DNA of 64,000 nucleotides from Candidatus Tepidiaquacella proteinivora (GCA_013348845.1 CP054675.1:877501-941500); one strand, 5' to 3'; shown: positions 39,789 to 48,527, counted from the first letter of the stretch. A program made the numbers and translations. Notes: a model not told the origin generated them from the sequence alone.

Positions 39789-40002
39789 TGAATCTTTTTT
39801 TAAATTCTCTTACTGATATTTTTTCGTTAGTAATATTCTTTCTTCTTCGGGTTGCATACTCAAAGTCTTTATAGTCCTCAATATAATTAGAAATTGCTTT
39901 CTTTAAATGATAAATAATAGGAAGTCCGGTTTCCCTTGATATTTTATCTAATCCTTCAAAAAATTTCCTTGGAATTCGATTTATTAAACCAGGTTTAAAC
40001 AT
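39781..40002 (-). CDS. Antitoxin of the RelE/ParE module (ribbon-helix-helix-like)
   Basis: A 73-residue basic protein, MFKPGLINRIPRKFFEGLDKISRETGLPIIYHLKKAISNYIEDYKDF, that resembles a ribbon-helix-helix/CopG-type DNA-binding head (strand, then two helices) followed by a basic tail (ATRRRKNITNEKISVREFKKRFNV) that would wrap the toxin. It precedes and overlaps the toxin gene. Such antitoxins autoregulate their operon. The promoter is not obvious; a short CATATATG palindrome lies near 40058-40065. Confidence 0.75.
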   Translation of the reverse strand: MFKPGLINRIPRKFFEGLDKISRETGLPIIYHLKKAISNYIEDYKDFEYATRRRKNITNEKISVREFKKRFNV

Positions 40003-40221
40003 ATTTTTTTATTTAATTAATTTCATATAGAACTTATTGCAACAGAGCATTCAGCCCATATATGTAATTTAATAATTAATTCAACAAATAAAAATAATAA
40101 AGTAAAAATATTTTTAAAACAAAAAAACATTAATGGCAAAAATATATTAAAATTACACTATTAACAATATAAGAAAATTTCAAAAAATTTTAGTACAAAT
40201 TTCGTAAAGGAATAATGCTTT

Positions 40222-40261
40222 TTTTAAAAAAATCGCTACGAAAAATCCTCTTTCCGTAGCG
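40222..40261 (-). terminator. Intrinsic terminator after the second receiver gene
   Basis: On the minus strand CGCTACG pairs with CGTAGCG, with an inner GAAA/TTTT extension, and is followed by ATTTTTTT. It lies 24 bases past the receiver stop and closes a single-gene transcript. Confidence 0.8.
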
Positions 40262-40285
40262 GGGAGAAAAATGAGACTTTAGATA

Positions 40286-40642
40286 TTAATTTGAAGACAA
40301 TGTATTTGAAACAAATTTATTCAGCTTAAAGATATCAATCGGCTTTTTCATCACAGCTATAACTTTATCATGAAATTTACTATTTATTTCATAAGCAGTA
40401 ATAAAGATAATAGGTTTTTTTATCTTTTTCCCATTCAACACATAAAATAATTCCTCACCTCCAAGTTTTGGCATTTTCAAATCACAAATTATCAAATCGG
40501 GTGAAATTCTTTTCATAATTTCCAATGCATCAACACCATCTTTGGCAACACAAACTTTATACCCTTCATCCTCAAAATATGATTTTAACGACTCTCTCGA
40601 TGATTTATCGTCATCAACAATTAAAATTTTATTCTTTTTCAT
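40286..40642 (-). CDS. Single-domain response regulator (CheY-like)
   Basis: A 118-residue receiver: acidic DDD at 9-11, phospho-acceptor Asp in LIICDLKMP near 54, threonine in IFITAYE near 82, and Lys in VMKKPID near 101. There is no output domain. A sigma-54-like site (GG-N10-GC with TTTTTGCTA) sits just upstream and an intrinsic terminator follows, so it is a single-gene unit. It resembles the receiver at 35341-35697 in size and context but is not a close duplicate. The sigma-54 activator NtrC-type gene ends 112 bases upstream. Confidence 0.9.
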   Translation of the reverse strand: MKKNKILIVDDDKSSRESLKSYFEDEGYKVCVAKDGVDALEIMKRISPDLIICDLKMPKLGGEELFYVLNGKKIKKPIIFITAYEINSKFHDKVIAVMKKPIDIFKLNKFVSNTLSSN

Positions 40643-40655
40643 ACGCTAAACGGTA

Positions 40656-40670
40656 GCAAAAATCATACCT
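40656..40670 (-). promoter_or_regulatory. Sigma-54-like promoter (weaker match)
   Basis: On the minus strand GG (40669-40668) and GC (40657-40656) are twelve bases apart and the -12 element reads TTTTTGCTA, all as in sigma-54 promoters. The -24 element is AGGTATG rather than TGGCACG. The predicted start is near 40644, two bases before the receiver ATG, so the message would be leaderless. Moderate confidence only. Confidence 0.45.
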
Positions 40671-40722
40671 TAAAAATTAATACTTTAATTATTTATAAAA
40701 TATTAAAATTTAAGATTTTATC

Positions 40723-40737
40723 TCAAAATGAAACCAG
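40723..40737 (-). promoter_or_regulatory. Shared motif, candidate activator site
   Basis: On the minus strand this reads CTGGTTTCATTTTGA, 13 of 15 identical to the motif at 35986-36000 upstream of the other receiver. It is centred about 86 bp upstream of the predicted start at 40644, the usual position of an NtrC-type enhancer. Here the second half of the palindrome is degraded. Confidence 0.45.
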
Positions 40738-40753
40738 TAGTCTTGTTTTGAAA

Positions 40754-42109
40754 TTAAGATTCCCTTTTAAACTTATAACAATCTATTTTTCTATATAGTG
40801 TAGCTTTGCTAATTCCCAGTATATCACATACTTTTTTAATATTCCAATTCTCTTTTTCAAGAATAGCCTTTATATGTGCCTTTTCAAGTTCTTCTATTGT
40901 TATATTTGAGCCAATTTTTAATTCTTTTGATTCTTTTAAAGGTTCTGTTTTCAGTAATAAATTTTCTTTCTCCAATACATCTCCTTTAGAAAGTACAATC
41001 CCTTGCATAAGTACATTTTCAAGTTCCCTTACATTCCCCTTCCAGTCGTGGTTTTTCAACATATCCATAACATCACGAGGCACTTTTCTGACATTTTTAT
41101 GCAAAATAAAATTAATTTTCTTTAATAAGTGCTTCACAAGAACTTCAATATCCTCTTTACGCTCTCTCAATGGTGGTGAATAAATTGTAAACACATTTAA
41201 CCTATAAAACAGGTCTTCCCTGAATTTTCCTTCCTGAACGAGTTTATATAAATCTTTATTTGTAGATGCAATAACACGAGCCTTCATCTGGATGCTATTT
41301 TCTCCTCCGACTCTTTCAAAAACAAATTCTTGCAGAACTCTTAATAATTTTGCTTGCAAATTTAAAGACATTTCAGAAATTTCATCAAGAAATACTGTTC
41401 CTTCACCAGCTAATTCAAATTTTCCTCTTTTATCTTTAATAGCGTCAGTAAAAGCGCCTTTAACATGGCCAAACAATTCACTCTCAAGTAAATTTTCTGG
41501 TAAAGCTGTACAATTGATTGCAACGAATGGATAATTTCTTGTTATTCCGGAATTATGAATAATTTTAGCTATTAGTTCCTTACCAGTCCCGCTTTCACCC
41601 TGGATTAATACAGTCACTCTTGTAGATGATGCTTGTCCGATTTTTTTGTAAATTTCTCTAATACTATTAGATTTACCGACTAAAGTATTGAAAAGTTCAT
41701 ATTCAGTATCATCTTTGGGGGTTAAAGATTCAAGCTTCTGACTTAATTCTTTATTTTCAAGTGCTCTTATGATAGTGTGTTTCAATCTAACAGTGTCTAT
41801 AGGTTTAACTATATAATCGTAAGCCCCTCTCTGCATTGCTGATATTGTTGAATTCATATCTTCAATGGCTGTTACCATAATAACTTGAATTAGTTCATCA
41901 TGCTCTCTTATCCTTTTTAATACATCAAGACCATTAATATCAGGCATATTAATGTCACAAAGCACAAGATCAGGATTTAATCTCCTTGTCATATCTAATC
42001 CTTTAGTTCCGGATTCCGCTTCGTATGTTTCAAAGCCCTCTTCTTTTAAAAGTAAACTCAATGAAACTCTTGCTGACTCATCATCGTCAATTATCAGAAT
42101 TTTTTTCAT
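40754..42109 (-). CDS. NtrC-family sigma-54-dependent response regulator
   Basis: A 451-residue transcription activator. Receiver 1-120 with Asp52 in LVLCDINMP and Lys102; AAA+ domain about 140-375 with Walker A GESGTGKE (171-178), sigma-54-contact loop GAFTDA at 219-224 (D replaces the usual second G), Walker B VFLDEIS near 239, and GERVGGE-type sensor segments; C-terminal Fis-type helix-turn-helix KKVCDILGISKATLYRKI. It hydrolyses ATP to open sigma-54 promoters after phosphorylation. It overlaps the upstream kinase gene by 23 bases, so it is that kinase's partner. It is the only sigma-54 activator in the window. Confidence 0.95.
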   Translation of the reverse strand: MKKILIIDDDESARVSLSLLLKEEGFETYEAESGTKGLDMTRRLNPDLVLCDINMPDINGLDVLKRIREHDELIQVIMVTAIEDMNSTISAMQRGAYDYIVKPIDTVRLKHTIIRALENKELSQKLESLTPKDDTEYELFNTLVGKSNSIREIYKKIGQASSTRVTVLIQGESGTGKELIAKIIHNSGITRNYPFVAINCTALPENLLESELFGHVKGAFTDAIKDKRGKFELAGEGTVFLDEISEMSLNLQAKLLRVLQEFVFERVGGENSIQMKARVIASTNKDLYKLVQEGKFREDLFYRLNVFTIYSPPLRERKEDIEVLVKHLLKKINFILHKNVRKVPRDVMDMLKNHDWKGNVRELENVLMQGIVLSKGDVLEKENLLLKTEPLKESKELKIGSNITIEELEKAHIKAILEKENWNIKKVCDILGISKATLYRKIDCYKFKRES

Positions 42110-43292
42110 TTTTATTTTTTTTATTTAATGGAAGGGTTATAAGAAAAATTGTTTCCCCCGGCTTTGAAGTAACCAATTCAAGTTTACCATCATGATGTTC
42201 AATAATTTTCTGAGAAAGTGCTAATCCAATTCCTGTTCCGGATTCTTTTGTAGTATAAAAGGGTTCAAAAATTTTTTCCGGATGCTCCACACCATACCCA
42301 TTATCTTTAAAATATATATTAATTTTGTTTCTTATTTTTTCGGTTTTAATTTCAATTACTCCTTTATCCGGCATTGCTTCAAATGCATTATAAATTAGAT
42401 TAAGAAAAACTTGTTTTAACTTTTCCATATCAGCACTTACTATGATATCATCTGAAAAATTTCGTATGACCACACCTTTGCTATTAATATCAGGATTAAT
42501 CTGTTGTATTATTTGTTCAATAAAATTCTTAATATTAAAATCACTTTTATAAAGTACAATATTCTTAGAAAACTGTAATACTTCCCTGACCAGATTTTCT
42601 AACCGATTTATTTCTGTTTGAATTATCTGAATTCTTTTTTTATTAATTTCAGTCAACCCTTCAACACAGGAAAGCACATCAGTATTAATTTTTATTGAAT
42701 TTAACGGATTTCTGATTTCATGAGCAAGTATTGCCGCCATTTTCCCTATTGTTGCCAGTCTTTCCGCTTTTTTCAGTTCCTCTTCTGCAAGTTTTCTCTG
42801 CTTAATTTCTTTTTGCAATCGTACATTTTTCTTAACTAATTCTGCTGTTCGTTGTTTAACTTTCTCTTCAAGTTCGTCATTTGCTTTTTTTAATGTTTCA
42901 AGTATTTCCTTATTATGTAAAAATTGTTTCTGTAATGTTATTTCGATAGTTGTAACTAAAATCTTTTCATTAACAGGTTTAATTAAATAACCAAAAGGTC
43001 CTGTTATTTTTGCTCTCTTTATCGTTTCTTCTGAAGAATCCGCTGTTAAATATATTATTGGAATATTATATTTATCTTTTATCTTGTGAGCAATCTCAAT
43101 CCCATCTAATTCACCTTCTAAAGTTATATCCATTAAAATAATATCAGGGGTATTTTTATTAATTGATTCTATAACCTCATTGGATTTCATAACAATATCA
43201 GTAATAACAAATCCCCTATTTGTTAACATCTTACTTATTATTTTTGCAGTTAATAAATCATCTTCAACAATTAATATTTTTTCCCTGCTCAT
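42087..43292 (-). CDS. Hybrid receiver-histidine kinase (partner of the NtrC-type regulator)
   Basis: A 401-residue soluble protein. An N-terminal receiver (1-120, Asp55 in ILMDITLEG, Lys in LIKPVN) is followed by a coiled coil (about 125-185) and the kinase core: His191 in ILAHEIRNPLNSI, N-box LNLIYNAFEAM, G1 DNGYGVE and G2 ESGTGIGLALS. The lack of sensor and membrane domains implies that input arrives by phosphorylation or protein contact at the receiver. Its 3' end overlaps the NtrC-type gene. A phosphorelay from one of the nearby single-domain receivers or PAS kinase to this protein and on to the activator is plausible. Confidence 0.92.
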   Translation of the reverse strand: MSREKILIVEDDLLTAKIISKMLTNRGFVITDIVMKSNEVIESINKNTPDIILMDITLEGELDGIEIAHKIKDKYNIPIIYLTADSSEETIKRAKITGPFGYLIKPVNEKILVTTIEITLQKQFLHNKEILETLKKANDELEEKVKQRTAELVKKNVRLQKEIKQRKLAEEELKKAERLATIGKMAAILAHEIRNPLNSIKINTDVLSCVEGLTEINKKRIQIIQTEINRLENLVREVLQFSKNIVLYKSDFNIKNFIEQIIQQINPDINSKGVVIRNFSDDIIVSADMEKLKQVFLNLIYNAFEAMPDKGVIEIKTEKIRNKINIYFKDNGYGVEHPEKIFEPFYTTKESGTGIGLALSQKIIEHHDGKLELVTSKPGETIFLITLPLNKKNKNEKNSDN

Positions 43293-43423
43293 TTATTTTT
43301 ATGAAAATTGTATAAATTTAAAATTATAATTACAAAATATAAAGTCTTTTTATAATACTATGTTTTTTTAATATTTTTCAATTAAATTATGCTTAGAAAT
43401 TCGAAACCGGATAAAGCAGATTT

Positions 43424-43468
43424 TTCAAAAAAAATACTTCATTTTGTTTTTAACAAAATGAAGTATTT
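43424..43468 (-). terminator. Intrinsic terminator after the S46 peptidase gene
   Basis: On the minus strand a 17-bp perfect stem, AAATACTTCATTTTGTT with its complement and a three-base loop, is followed by eight T. It lies 36 bases past the peptidase stop. Confidence 0.93.
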
Positions 43469-43504
43469 ATAAACTAAACAGACTATATAACAAGTAAGAA
43501 AATT

Positions 43505-45217
43505 TTAATCTATAATTTTACCATTCATTATTTCTTTATATATTCTATCCAAATTATACACAATACGAAGACATTCTAATATCGCCCTTGAATCCACAGC
43601 AATCATTCTGTTGGATTCTGTTGTGAAAATAAAATCACTTGATAAACTTTCAATATTACCGTCAAAAGCTACACCTACTAATTCACCGTCCTGATTAATT
43701 ACAGGACTACCAGAATTACCGCCAACTATGTCACAAGTACCAATAAAATTTACAGGTGTTTCTAATTTTAACCCTGGAGGTGGATTAATCCATTTTTTAG
43801 GTAAAGACCAGGGGTATTTTTTACTGAATGAATAATATCTGTCATAAATTCCATAAAATGTAGTAAATATTGGTGCTATTGTACCATTATACTCATAGGA
43901 AGCAACAACTCCATCAGAAATTCTCAAGGTAAATGTAGCGTCCGGAGGAATTTCCCTGCCATAGACTTCAAATAATGCTCTTCCAAGTAAAGTATTTTTT
44001 GCCTCTAATTTTTTAGAAAAACTATCAAAACCATCAAGTTTTTTCTTCTTTTGTTCTGCAATAAGGGAATTAATCTCGTCCCAAACATTTCCATATTTTG
44101 CTTTTAAATTTGAATTAGCTAATACTTTACTTTTGAATTCATTCTCGAAACTCTTTTTCCTCGCCATTAAATATGGATTATGAAGATTTTTTATTGTATT
44201 TTCGAAAACTTTTAAGGAGTTCATATAACTAAAATATTCATTCTCAATTTCTTCTTTATCTTCACCAGGATTTTTTAATTTATCCTCAAAAATAGAAATT
44301 TGCATTTTAATCCACATTACATAGTAAGGATATAAGACATCTCTTAAGAATTCCAATTCAGCTACGGTTTTTAATCTTGATGTGCTTGCGGGATAACCTA
44401 CAACAAAAATTACTGCCCCGGAATCAACTCCATTTTCACACCACTTCAAGTAATGGTCAGTCTTTAATGGCTTTCCGTTTTCATATACTCTAAACAAACA
44501 GAAATCCAGATTATATCTTGGATAAGTAAAGTTATCGTAATCACCACCAAAATAACCTATTTGTGTCTCTGGTGCACAGACCAGTCTAACATCGTCATAT
44601 CTTTTATAAGCATAGATATGATACAAACCTCCATTATAAAGAGTTACAAGTTCACAATCTAAATTTAATTCTTCATTATATTTTTCAATAAGTTCATCTT
44701 TCTTTTTCTCTTTTAATTTAATTTTTTCTTCATCAGTTTTCCCCTTGTCCATAGCATCTTTTATCTCCTTTGTAACATCAATTATTTGAATCAACTGTGA
44801 GACAAATAAATCAGGTACTTTTCTTTCATCAGCAAGTGTATATGCAAAAAATCCATCTTCGTTTAAATTTTCACCTTTTTGTGTAACCTTAGTTACATTT
44901 TCTCTTCCGCAATGATGATTTGTAAGCACCAGACCATCTTCAGATATAAAAGATGCTGAACAATAATCAGCAAACTTAAGAGAAGACATCCTGATATGGT
45001 CATACCAATCCTTAGTAGGAGAAAAATTATAAGCTTTTTGGAAATATTCATTCGGAGGTGCATCGAAAGTCCACATTTTACCATTATCAAATCTGCCTGC
45101 TTTAACAGTATCAAGATTTATCCCCGAATAAATATTCTGGGAATAACCAGAGTTAAAAATTAAAATAAATAATACCGCAAAAAGAGCAAACTTTTTAAGT
45201 AAATTTTTTTCTCTCAT
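43505..45217 (-). CDS. S46-family dipeptidyl-peptidase, short form
   Basis: A 570-residue secreted peptidase with a signal peptide (1-26, ending GYSQ). The S46 triad regions are intact: His in NHHCG near 101-102, Asp in IGYFGGDYDNFTYPRY near 226, and Ser502 in GGNSGSPVIN. The residue corresponding to DPP7 Gly673/DPP11 Arg673 is Gly520 (FDGN), which suggests a hydrophobic rather than acidic P1 preference. Typical S46 enzymes have about 700-720 residues; here the inserted helical domain is shorter. It would release dipeptides from peptides in the periplasm. It is single-gene and ends in a strong terminator. Confidence 0.9.
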   Translation of the reverse strand: MREKNLLKKFALFAVLFILIFNSGYSQNIYSGINLDTVKAGRFDNGKMWTFDAPPNEYFQKAYNFSPTKDWYDHIRMSSLKFADYCSASFISEDGLVLTNHHCGRENVTKVTQKGENLNEDGFFAYTLADERKVPDLFVSQLIQIIDVTKEIKDAMDKGKTDEEKIKLKEKKKDELIEKYNEELNLDCELVTLYNGGLYHIYAYKRYDDVRLVCAPETQIGYFGGDYDNFTYPRYNLDFCLFRVYENGKPLKTDHYLKWCENGVDSGAVIFVVGYPASTSRLKTVAELEFLRDVLYPYYVMWIKMQISIFEDKLKNPGEDKEEIENEYFSYMNSLKVFENTIKNLHNPYLMARKKSFENEFKSKVLANSNLKAKYGNVWDEINSLIAEQKKKKLDGFDSFSKKLEAKNTLLGRALFEVYGREIPPDATFTLRISDGVVASYEYNGTIAPIFTTFYGIYDRYYSFSKKYPWSLPKKWINPPPGLKLETPVNFIGTCDIVGGNSGSPVINQDGELVGVAFDGNIESLSSDFIFTTESNRMIAVDSRAILECLRIVYNLDRIYKEIMNGKIID

Positions 45218-45243
45218 ATTAATTTCTTTAATTTATTATTTAT

Positions 45244-45275
45244 GTAAAATAACTTTTTTAATAATTGATTACAAT
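45244..45275 (-). promoter_or_regulatory. Candidate promoter of the S46 peptidase gene
   Basis: On the minus strand ATTG (45275-45272), a 20-base spacer and TATTTTAC (45251-45244) follow the same pattern as the groES promoter, with two mismatches from TAnnTTTG. The predicted start is about 20 bases before the ATG. Confidence 0.4.
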
Positions 45276-45478
45276 TATTATAATATTCATAAATTCAATA
45301 AACGATTTATTATAATTTAACAACAGTTAGTATTTTCTATTCTGAAAGATTGGGATCTAATAATAAATAGTCTAAAAAAATAAAGAAAATTATAAAAAAT
45401 CAATTAATCAAAATCAAAAAAGTTCCCGATATTCCTTGAAAAAGAGCAATTTAATAAGTAGTTTAAGAACAGAAGTTT

Positions 45479-46189
45479 ATGCCAAGAAAAAGAAATGATA
45501 TAAAGAGAAAAAGGACAGGGTACATAGAAGAGGAAAAGAAGGTAAATTCTTTCACTCAAAATGATGAGTCAGATTACTTAGAAAATTATGACTTACTTAT
45601 TGATGATGCGACTACATTAAGTGAAGAAGAACAAAAGAAATTAAAGGAAGAATTCGATAAGGAAGCGATTCCACATATGTCCCTATTAAGAAGTTTTGCT
45701 TACAAAATGACAGGAGATGAATTTGAAGCAGAAGACCTTGTCCAGGAAACATATATGCGAGCGTTTAGGTTTTTTCATAAATTTGAAAAAGGAACGAATT
45801 GTAAAGCCTGGTTGTTTCGAATAATGAAAAATCTTTTTATCAACAATTATAGAAAATACCAAAAATCGCCCGCAAAAGTGGATTATGACGAAATTGAGAA
45901 TTTTTATGAAACTATTAAATCTGAACGAACCGATTCAAGTGATTTACAGGAAAAGGTATATTCAAATTTGCTTGATGACGAAGTTATACAAGCGCTAAAT
46001 AGTTTACAGGATGATTTTAAAACAGTTATTATACTTTGTGATATAGAAGGTCTAAGTTACGAAGAAATTGCAGATTTTGTAAATTGTCCGGTAGGAACAG
46101 TTAGAAGCAGATTACATAGAGGAAGAAAATTATTGCAAGAGAAACTTAACGAATATGCCAGGAAAAAAGGTTATACAATAGAGACATAA
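45479..46189 (+). CDS. RNA polymerase ECF-type sigma factor
   Basis: A 236-residue sigma-70 family factor. A charged N-terminal extension (1-55, rich in Lys/Glu) precedes region 2 (FAYKMTGDEFEAEDLVQETYMRAFRFFHKFEKGTNCKAWLFRIMKNLFINNYRK, about 75-130) and region 4 (LQDDFKTVIILCDIEGLSYEEIADFVNCPVGTVRSRLHRGRKLL, about 185-228). There is no region 3, as in ECF factors; no anti-sigma gene is adjacent. It heads a plus-strand operon with two TlpA-like lipoproteins, dxr, rseP and ubiE. A weak TTG (45436)-N20-TAGTTTAA (45459-45466) site lies just upstream. Confidence 0.9.
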   Translation: MPRKRNDIKRKRTGYIEEEKKVNSFTQNDESDYLENYDLLIDDATTLSEEEQKKLKEEFDKEAIPHMSLLRSFAYKMTGDEFEAEDLVQETYMRAFRFFHKFEKGTNCKAWLFRIMKNLFINNYRKYQKSPAKVDYDEIENFYETIKSERTDSSDLQEKVYSNLLDDEVIQALNSLQDDFKTVIILCDIEGLSYEEIADFVNCPVGTVRSRLHRGRKLLQEKLNEYARKKGYTIET

Positions 46190-46190
46190 A

Positions 46191-46736
46191 ATGAAAAAAT
46201 TATACATTATAATATTTTTTTTGATTCCTATACTATTAAATTTTGAATGTCAGACACCAAAAAATGGCAATGTGAAATTCAGCTACATTGAATCTATGTC
46301 TAATGAAATTACACCAACATATATTCCGGATTTTACTTATGAAATAAATGGATATACTAAATATTATTCAGAATTTGCCGGAAAAGTTATACTTATCAAT
46401 TTTGGGAATACAAGAACATCAGACTCCTACAAAGAAATTCAGGATTTAAAGAAATTATATTCAGATTACAGAGATAAAGGTTTGGAAGTCATAGGAGTTG
46501 TCGTATCAGAAAGTGATCCGGAAGAAATTCCTGATTTCATAATAAAGAATAATATTAATTATCTAATTCTATACGCAAATGAAAATCACACTAAAGGTTT
46601 TGAATATGCAATATCAAGTAAATTATTTCCCCTGCCAATGTCTCTGATTGTTGACAGAGGTGGAAAAATAAGAGAACTTATTCCAGGTAAAAGAACCTAT
46701 TTAGAATTTAAAAATTTAATTGAAAAATATTTATAA
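46191..46736 (+). CDS. TlpA-like thioredoxin-fold lipoprotein lacking the CxxC
   Basis: A 181-residue exported protein whose signal sequence ends in LLNFEC (Cys at about 20, an atypical lipobox). The fold is TlpA/ResA-like: AGKVILINFGNTRTSDSYKEIQDL, where the family has FWATWCGPC; both active-site cysteines are replaced (T-S-D-S). The later cis-proline loop is kept (LPMSLIVDRGG). Without cysteines it cannot do disulfide exchange. It starts one base after the sigma factor stop and precedes a complete paralogue, so it is a diverged tandem duplicate. It could be a structural or binding partner. Confidence 0.8.
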   Translation: MKKLYIIIFFLIPILLNFECQTPKNGNVKFSYIESMSNEITPTYIPDFTYEINGYTKYYSEFAGKVILINFGNTRTSDSYKEIQDLKKLYSDYRDKGLEVIGVVVSESDPEEIPDFIIKNNINYLILYANENHTKGFEYAISSKLFPLPMSLIVDRGGKIRELIPGKRTYLEFKNLIEKYL

Positions 46737-46750
46737 AATAAATTAATCTT

Positions 46751-47347
46751 ATGAAAAAATTAACTTTAATACTCTCGCTTCTGATTATCTCTCTATTAAT
46801 CTTTTCCTGTAATAAAACTGAGGATGAGAATAAAGAAATTAGTAAAGAGAAAACAACTAAAACAGAAGAAAAAAAAGAAGAACCTAAGTTATATTATTCA
46901 ATAACTTCTGTTGAATCTACTTCAGAAAATGTACTCCCTAATTTTAGCTGGGATGAAAATGGTAAAACTGTCAGTATAAATGACTACAAAGGGAAAGTTC
47001 TACTTATTAATTTGTGGGCTACCTGGTGCGGACCATGTAAGAAAGAAATTCCGGATTTGATGCAAATTTCTAATGATTTGAAAGATAAAGAATTTCAAAT
47101 GATTGGTGTCAGTGTACTTGAAAGAGACGAGAAGAGTCTTGATAACTATCTTAAAACAAATCCAATTACATATAAAATCCTTTATGGTAAAGATGATTTT
47201 GTAAAAGGAATAGAAAAATCAATAAAGAAAAAAGTTGAAGCAATTCCTATGACTTTAATAGTTGATAAGAAATTCAAAATTGTAGAGGTAATTGTTGGAA
47301 CGAGAACGAAAGAAGATTTTATGAAATTAATTAATAAATATTTGTAA
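46751..47347 (+). CDS. TlpA-family thiol-disulfide oxidoreductase lipoprotein
   Basis: A 198-residue lipoprotein: signal 1-18, lipobox LLIFSC with Cys at about 20, then a charged linker rich in Lys/Glu (30-50). The thioredoxin-like domain has the intact active site LWATWCGPCKKEIPDL near 90-105 and the cis-proline loop AIPMTLIVDKK near 170. It probably keeps cytochrome or other periplasmic cysteines reduced. It follows its CxxC-less paralogue by 14 bases and precedes dxr by 5. Confidence 0.9.
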   Translation: MKKLTLILSLLIISLLIFSCNKTEDENKEISKEKTTKTEEKKEEPKLYYSITSVESTSENVLPNFSWDENGKTVSINDYKGKVLLINLWATWCGPCKKEIPDLMQISNDLKDKEFQMIGVSVLERDEKSLDNYLKTNPITYKILYGKDDFVKGIEKSIKKKVEAIPMTLIVDKKFKIVEVIVGTRTKEDFMKLINKYL

Positions 47348-47352
47348 AATAA

Positions 47353-48513
47353 TTGGATAAAATTAGTCTCGGAATATTAGGCTCAACTGGCTCAATTGGT
47401 CAAAATACATTAGAAGTTATTAGAAACTTAAAGCGGAACAATATTATAGTTAATATTAAATTTTTGACTACATACGGTAATATTGAATTAATAAGAGAAC
47501 AAGCAATAGAGTTTCAGCCTGACTTTATCCATATTGCAAATCCAGAAAAGTATAAAGAATTTTTAAGTTACTCAATACCTGAAAAGACAAAAGTATTAAC
47601 AGGACAAGGAGAATTATTGGAGCTCGTAAAAAATGAAGACTATGAGAAATTAATTGTTGCTGTCGTTGGATTTAATGGATTAGCGCCAACAATCGAAGCA
47701 ATAAAATGCGGAAAAAAAATTGCCTCTGCGAATAAGGAAATACTTGTTGTTGCCGGAAAGATAATTAATAATTTATTAAAAGAAAATAAAACGGAATTAA
47801 TTCCGATAGATAGTGAACATTCTGCAATTTTCCAATGTATCATAGGTGAAGAAGGAAATGAAATATCTAAAATTATTTTAACTGCATCTGGCGGTCCATT
47901 TCGTACTAAAACCATTGCAGAAATAAAAGAAGCATCTATTAAAGATGCTCTTGAGCATCCGAACTGGAATATGGGTAGTAAAATTACAATTGATTCAGCA
48001 ACTATGATGAATAAAGGATTGGAAGTCATAGAAGCAAAATGGATTTTTAACTTAGAATTAGATAAGATTGAAGTCTTAATCCATCCTCAATCTATTATAC
48101 ATTCTCTTGTTGAATTTAGCGATGGTTCTGTAAAAGCACAACTTGGTATTCCGAATATGAAAATTCCCATACAGTATGCAATAACATTTCCCGAAAGAGT
48201 GAGATCTGATTTTCCAAGAATTGATTTTTTAGTTAACAATAAACTCACATTCGAAAAACCTGACATGGAAAAATTTGAATGCCTGAATCTTGCATACAAT
48301 TCAATAAGAGAAGGTGGTACTTATCCTGTTGTTTTAAATGCAGCGAATGAAGTAGCAGTTGACCTGTTTCTTAAGAATAAGATAAAATTTCTTGATATAT
48401 CAAAATTGATTAAAAAAGCATTAGATAATCATAAACCAATTATGAATTACGAAATTGCAGATATATATGAAATAGATAGAAAAACGAGAGAACAAATTTA
48501 TAATTTAATTTAA
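47353..48513 (+). CDS. dxr: 1-deoxy-D-xylulose 5-phosphate reductoisomerase
   Basis: A 386-residue DXR, the second enzyme of the MEP isoprenoid pathway, using NADPH and a divalent metal. GSTGSIGQNTLEV is near 10-22, SANKEILVV near 120, the metal-binding PIDSEHSAIFQC near 146-157, and MNKGLEVIEAKWIF near 219 with the metal-binding glutamates. The start is TTG (47353-47355), 5 bases after the TlpA gene. The gene order dxr-rseP is common and reflects ancestral linkage. Confidence 0.96.
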   Translation: MDKISLGILGSTGSIGQNTLEVIRNLKRNNIIVNIKFLTTYGNIELIREQAIEFQPDFIHIANPEKYKEFLSYSIPEKTKVLTGQGELLELVKNEDYEKLIVAVVGFNGLAPTIEAIKCGKKIASANKEILVVAGKIINNLLKENKTELIPIDSEHSAIFQCIIGEEGNEISKIILTASGGPFRTKTIAEIKEASIKDALEHPNWNMGSKITIDSATMMNKGLEVIEAKWIFNLELDKIEVLIHPQSIIHSLVEFSDGSVKAQLGIPNMKIPIQYAITFPERVRSDFPRIDFLVNNKLTFEKPDMEKFECLNLAYNSIREGGTYPVVLNAANEVAVDLFLKNKIKFLDISKLIKKALDNHKPIMNYEIADIYEIDRKTREQIYNLI

Positions 48514-48527
48514 CATAACTTAGATTA

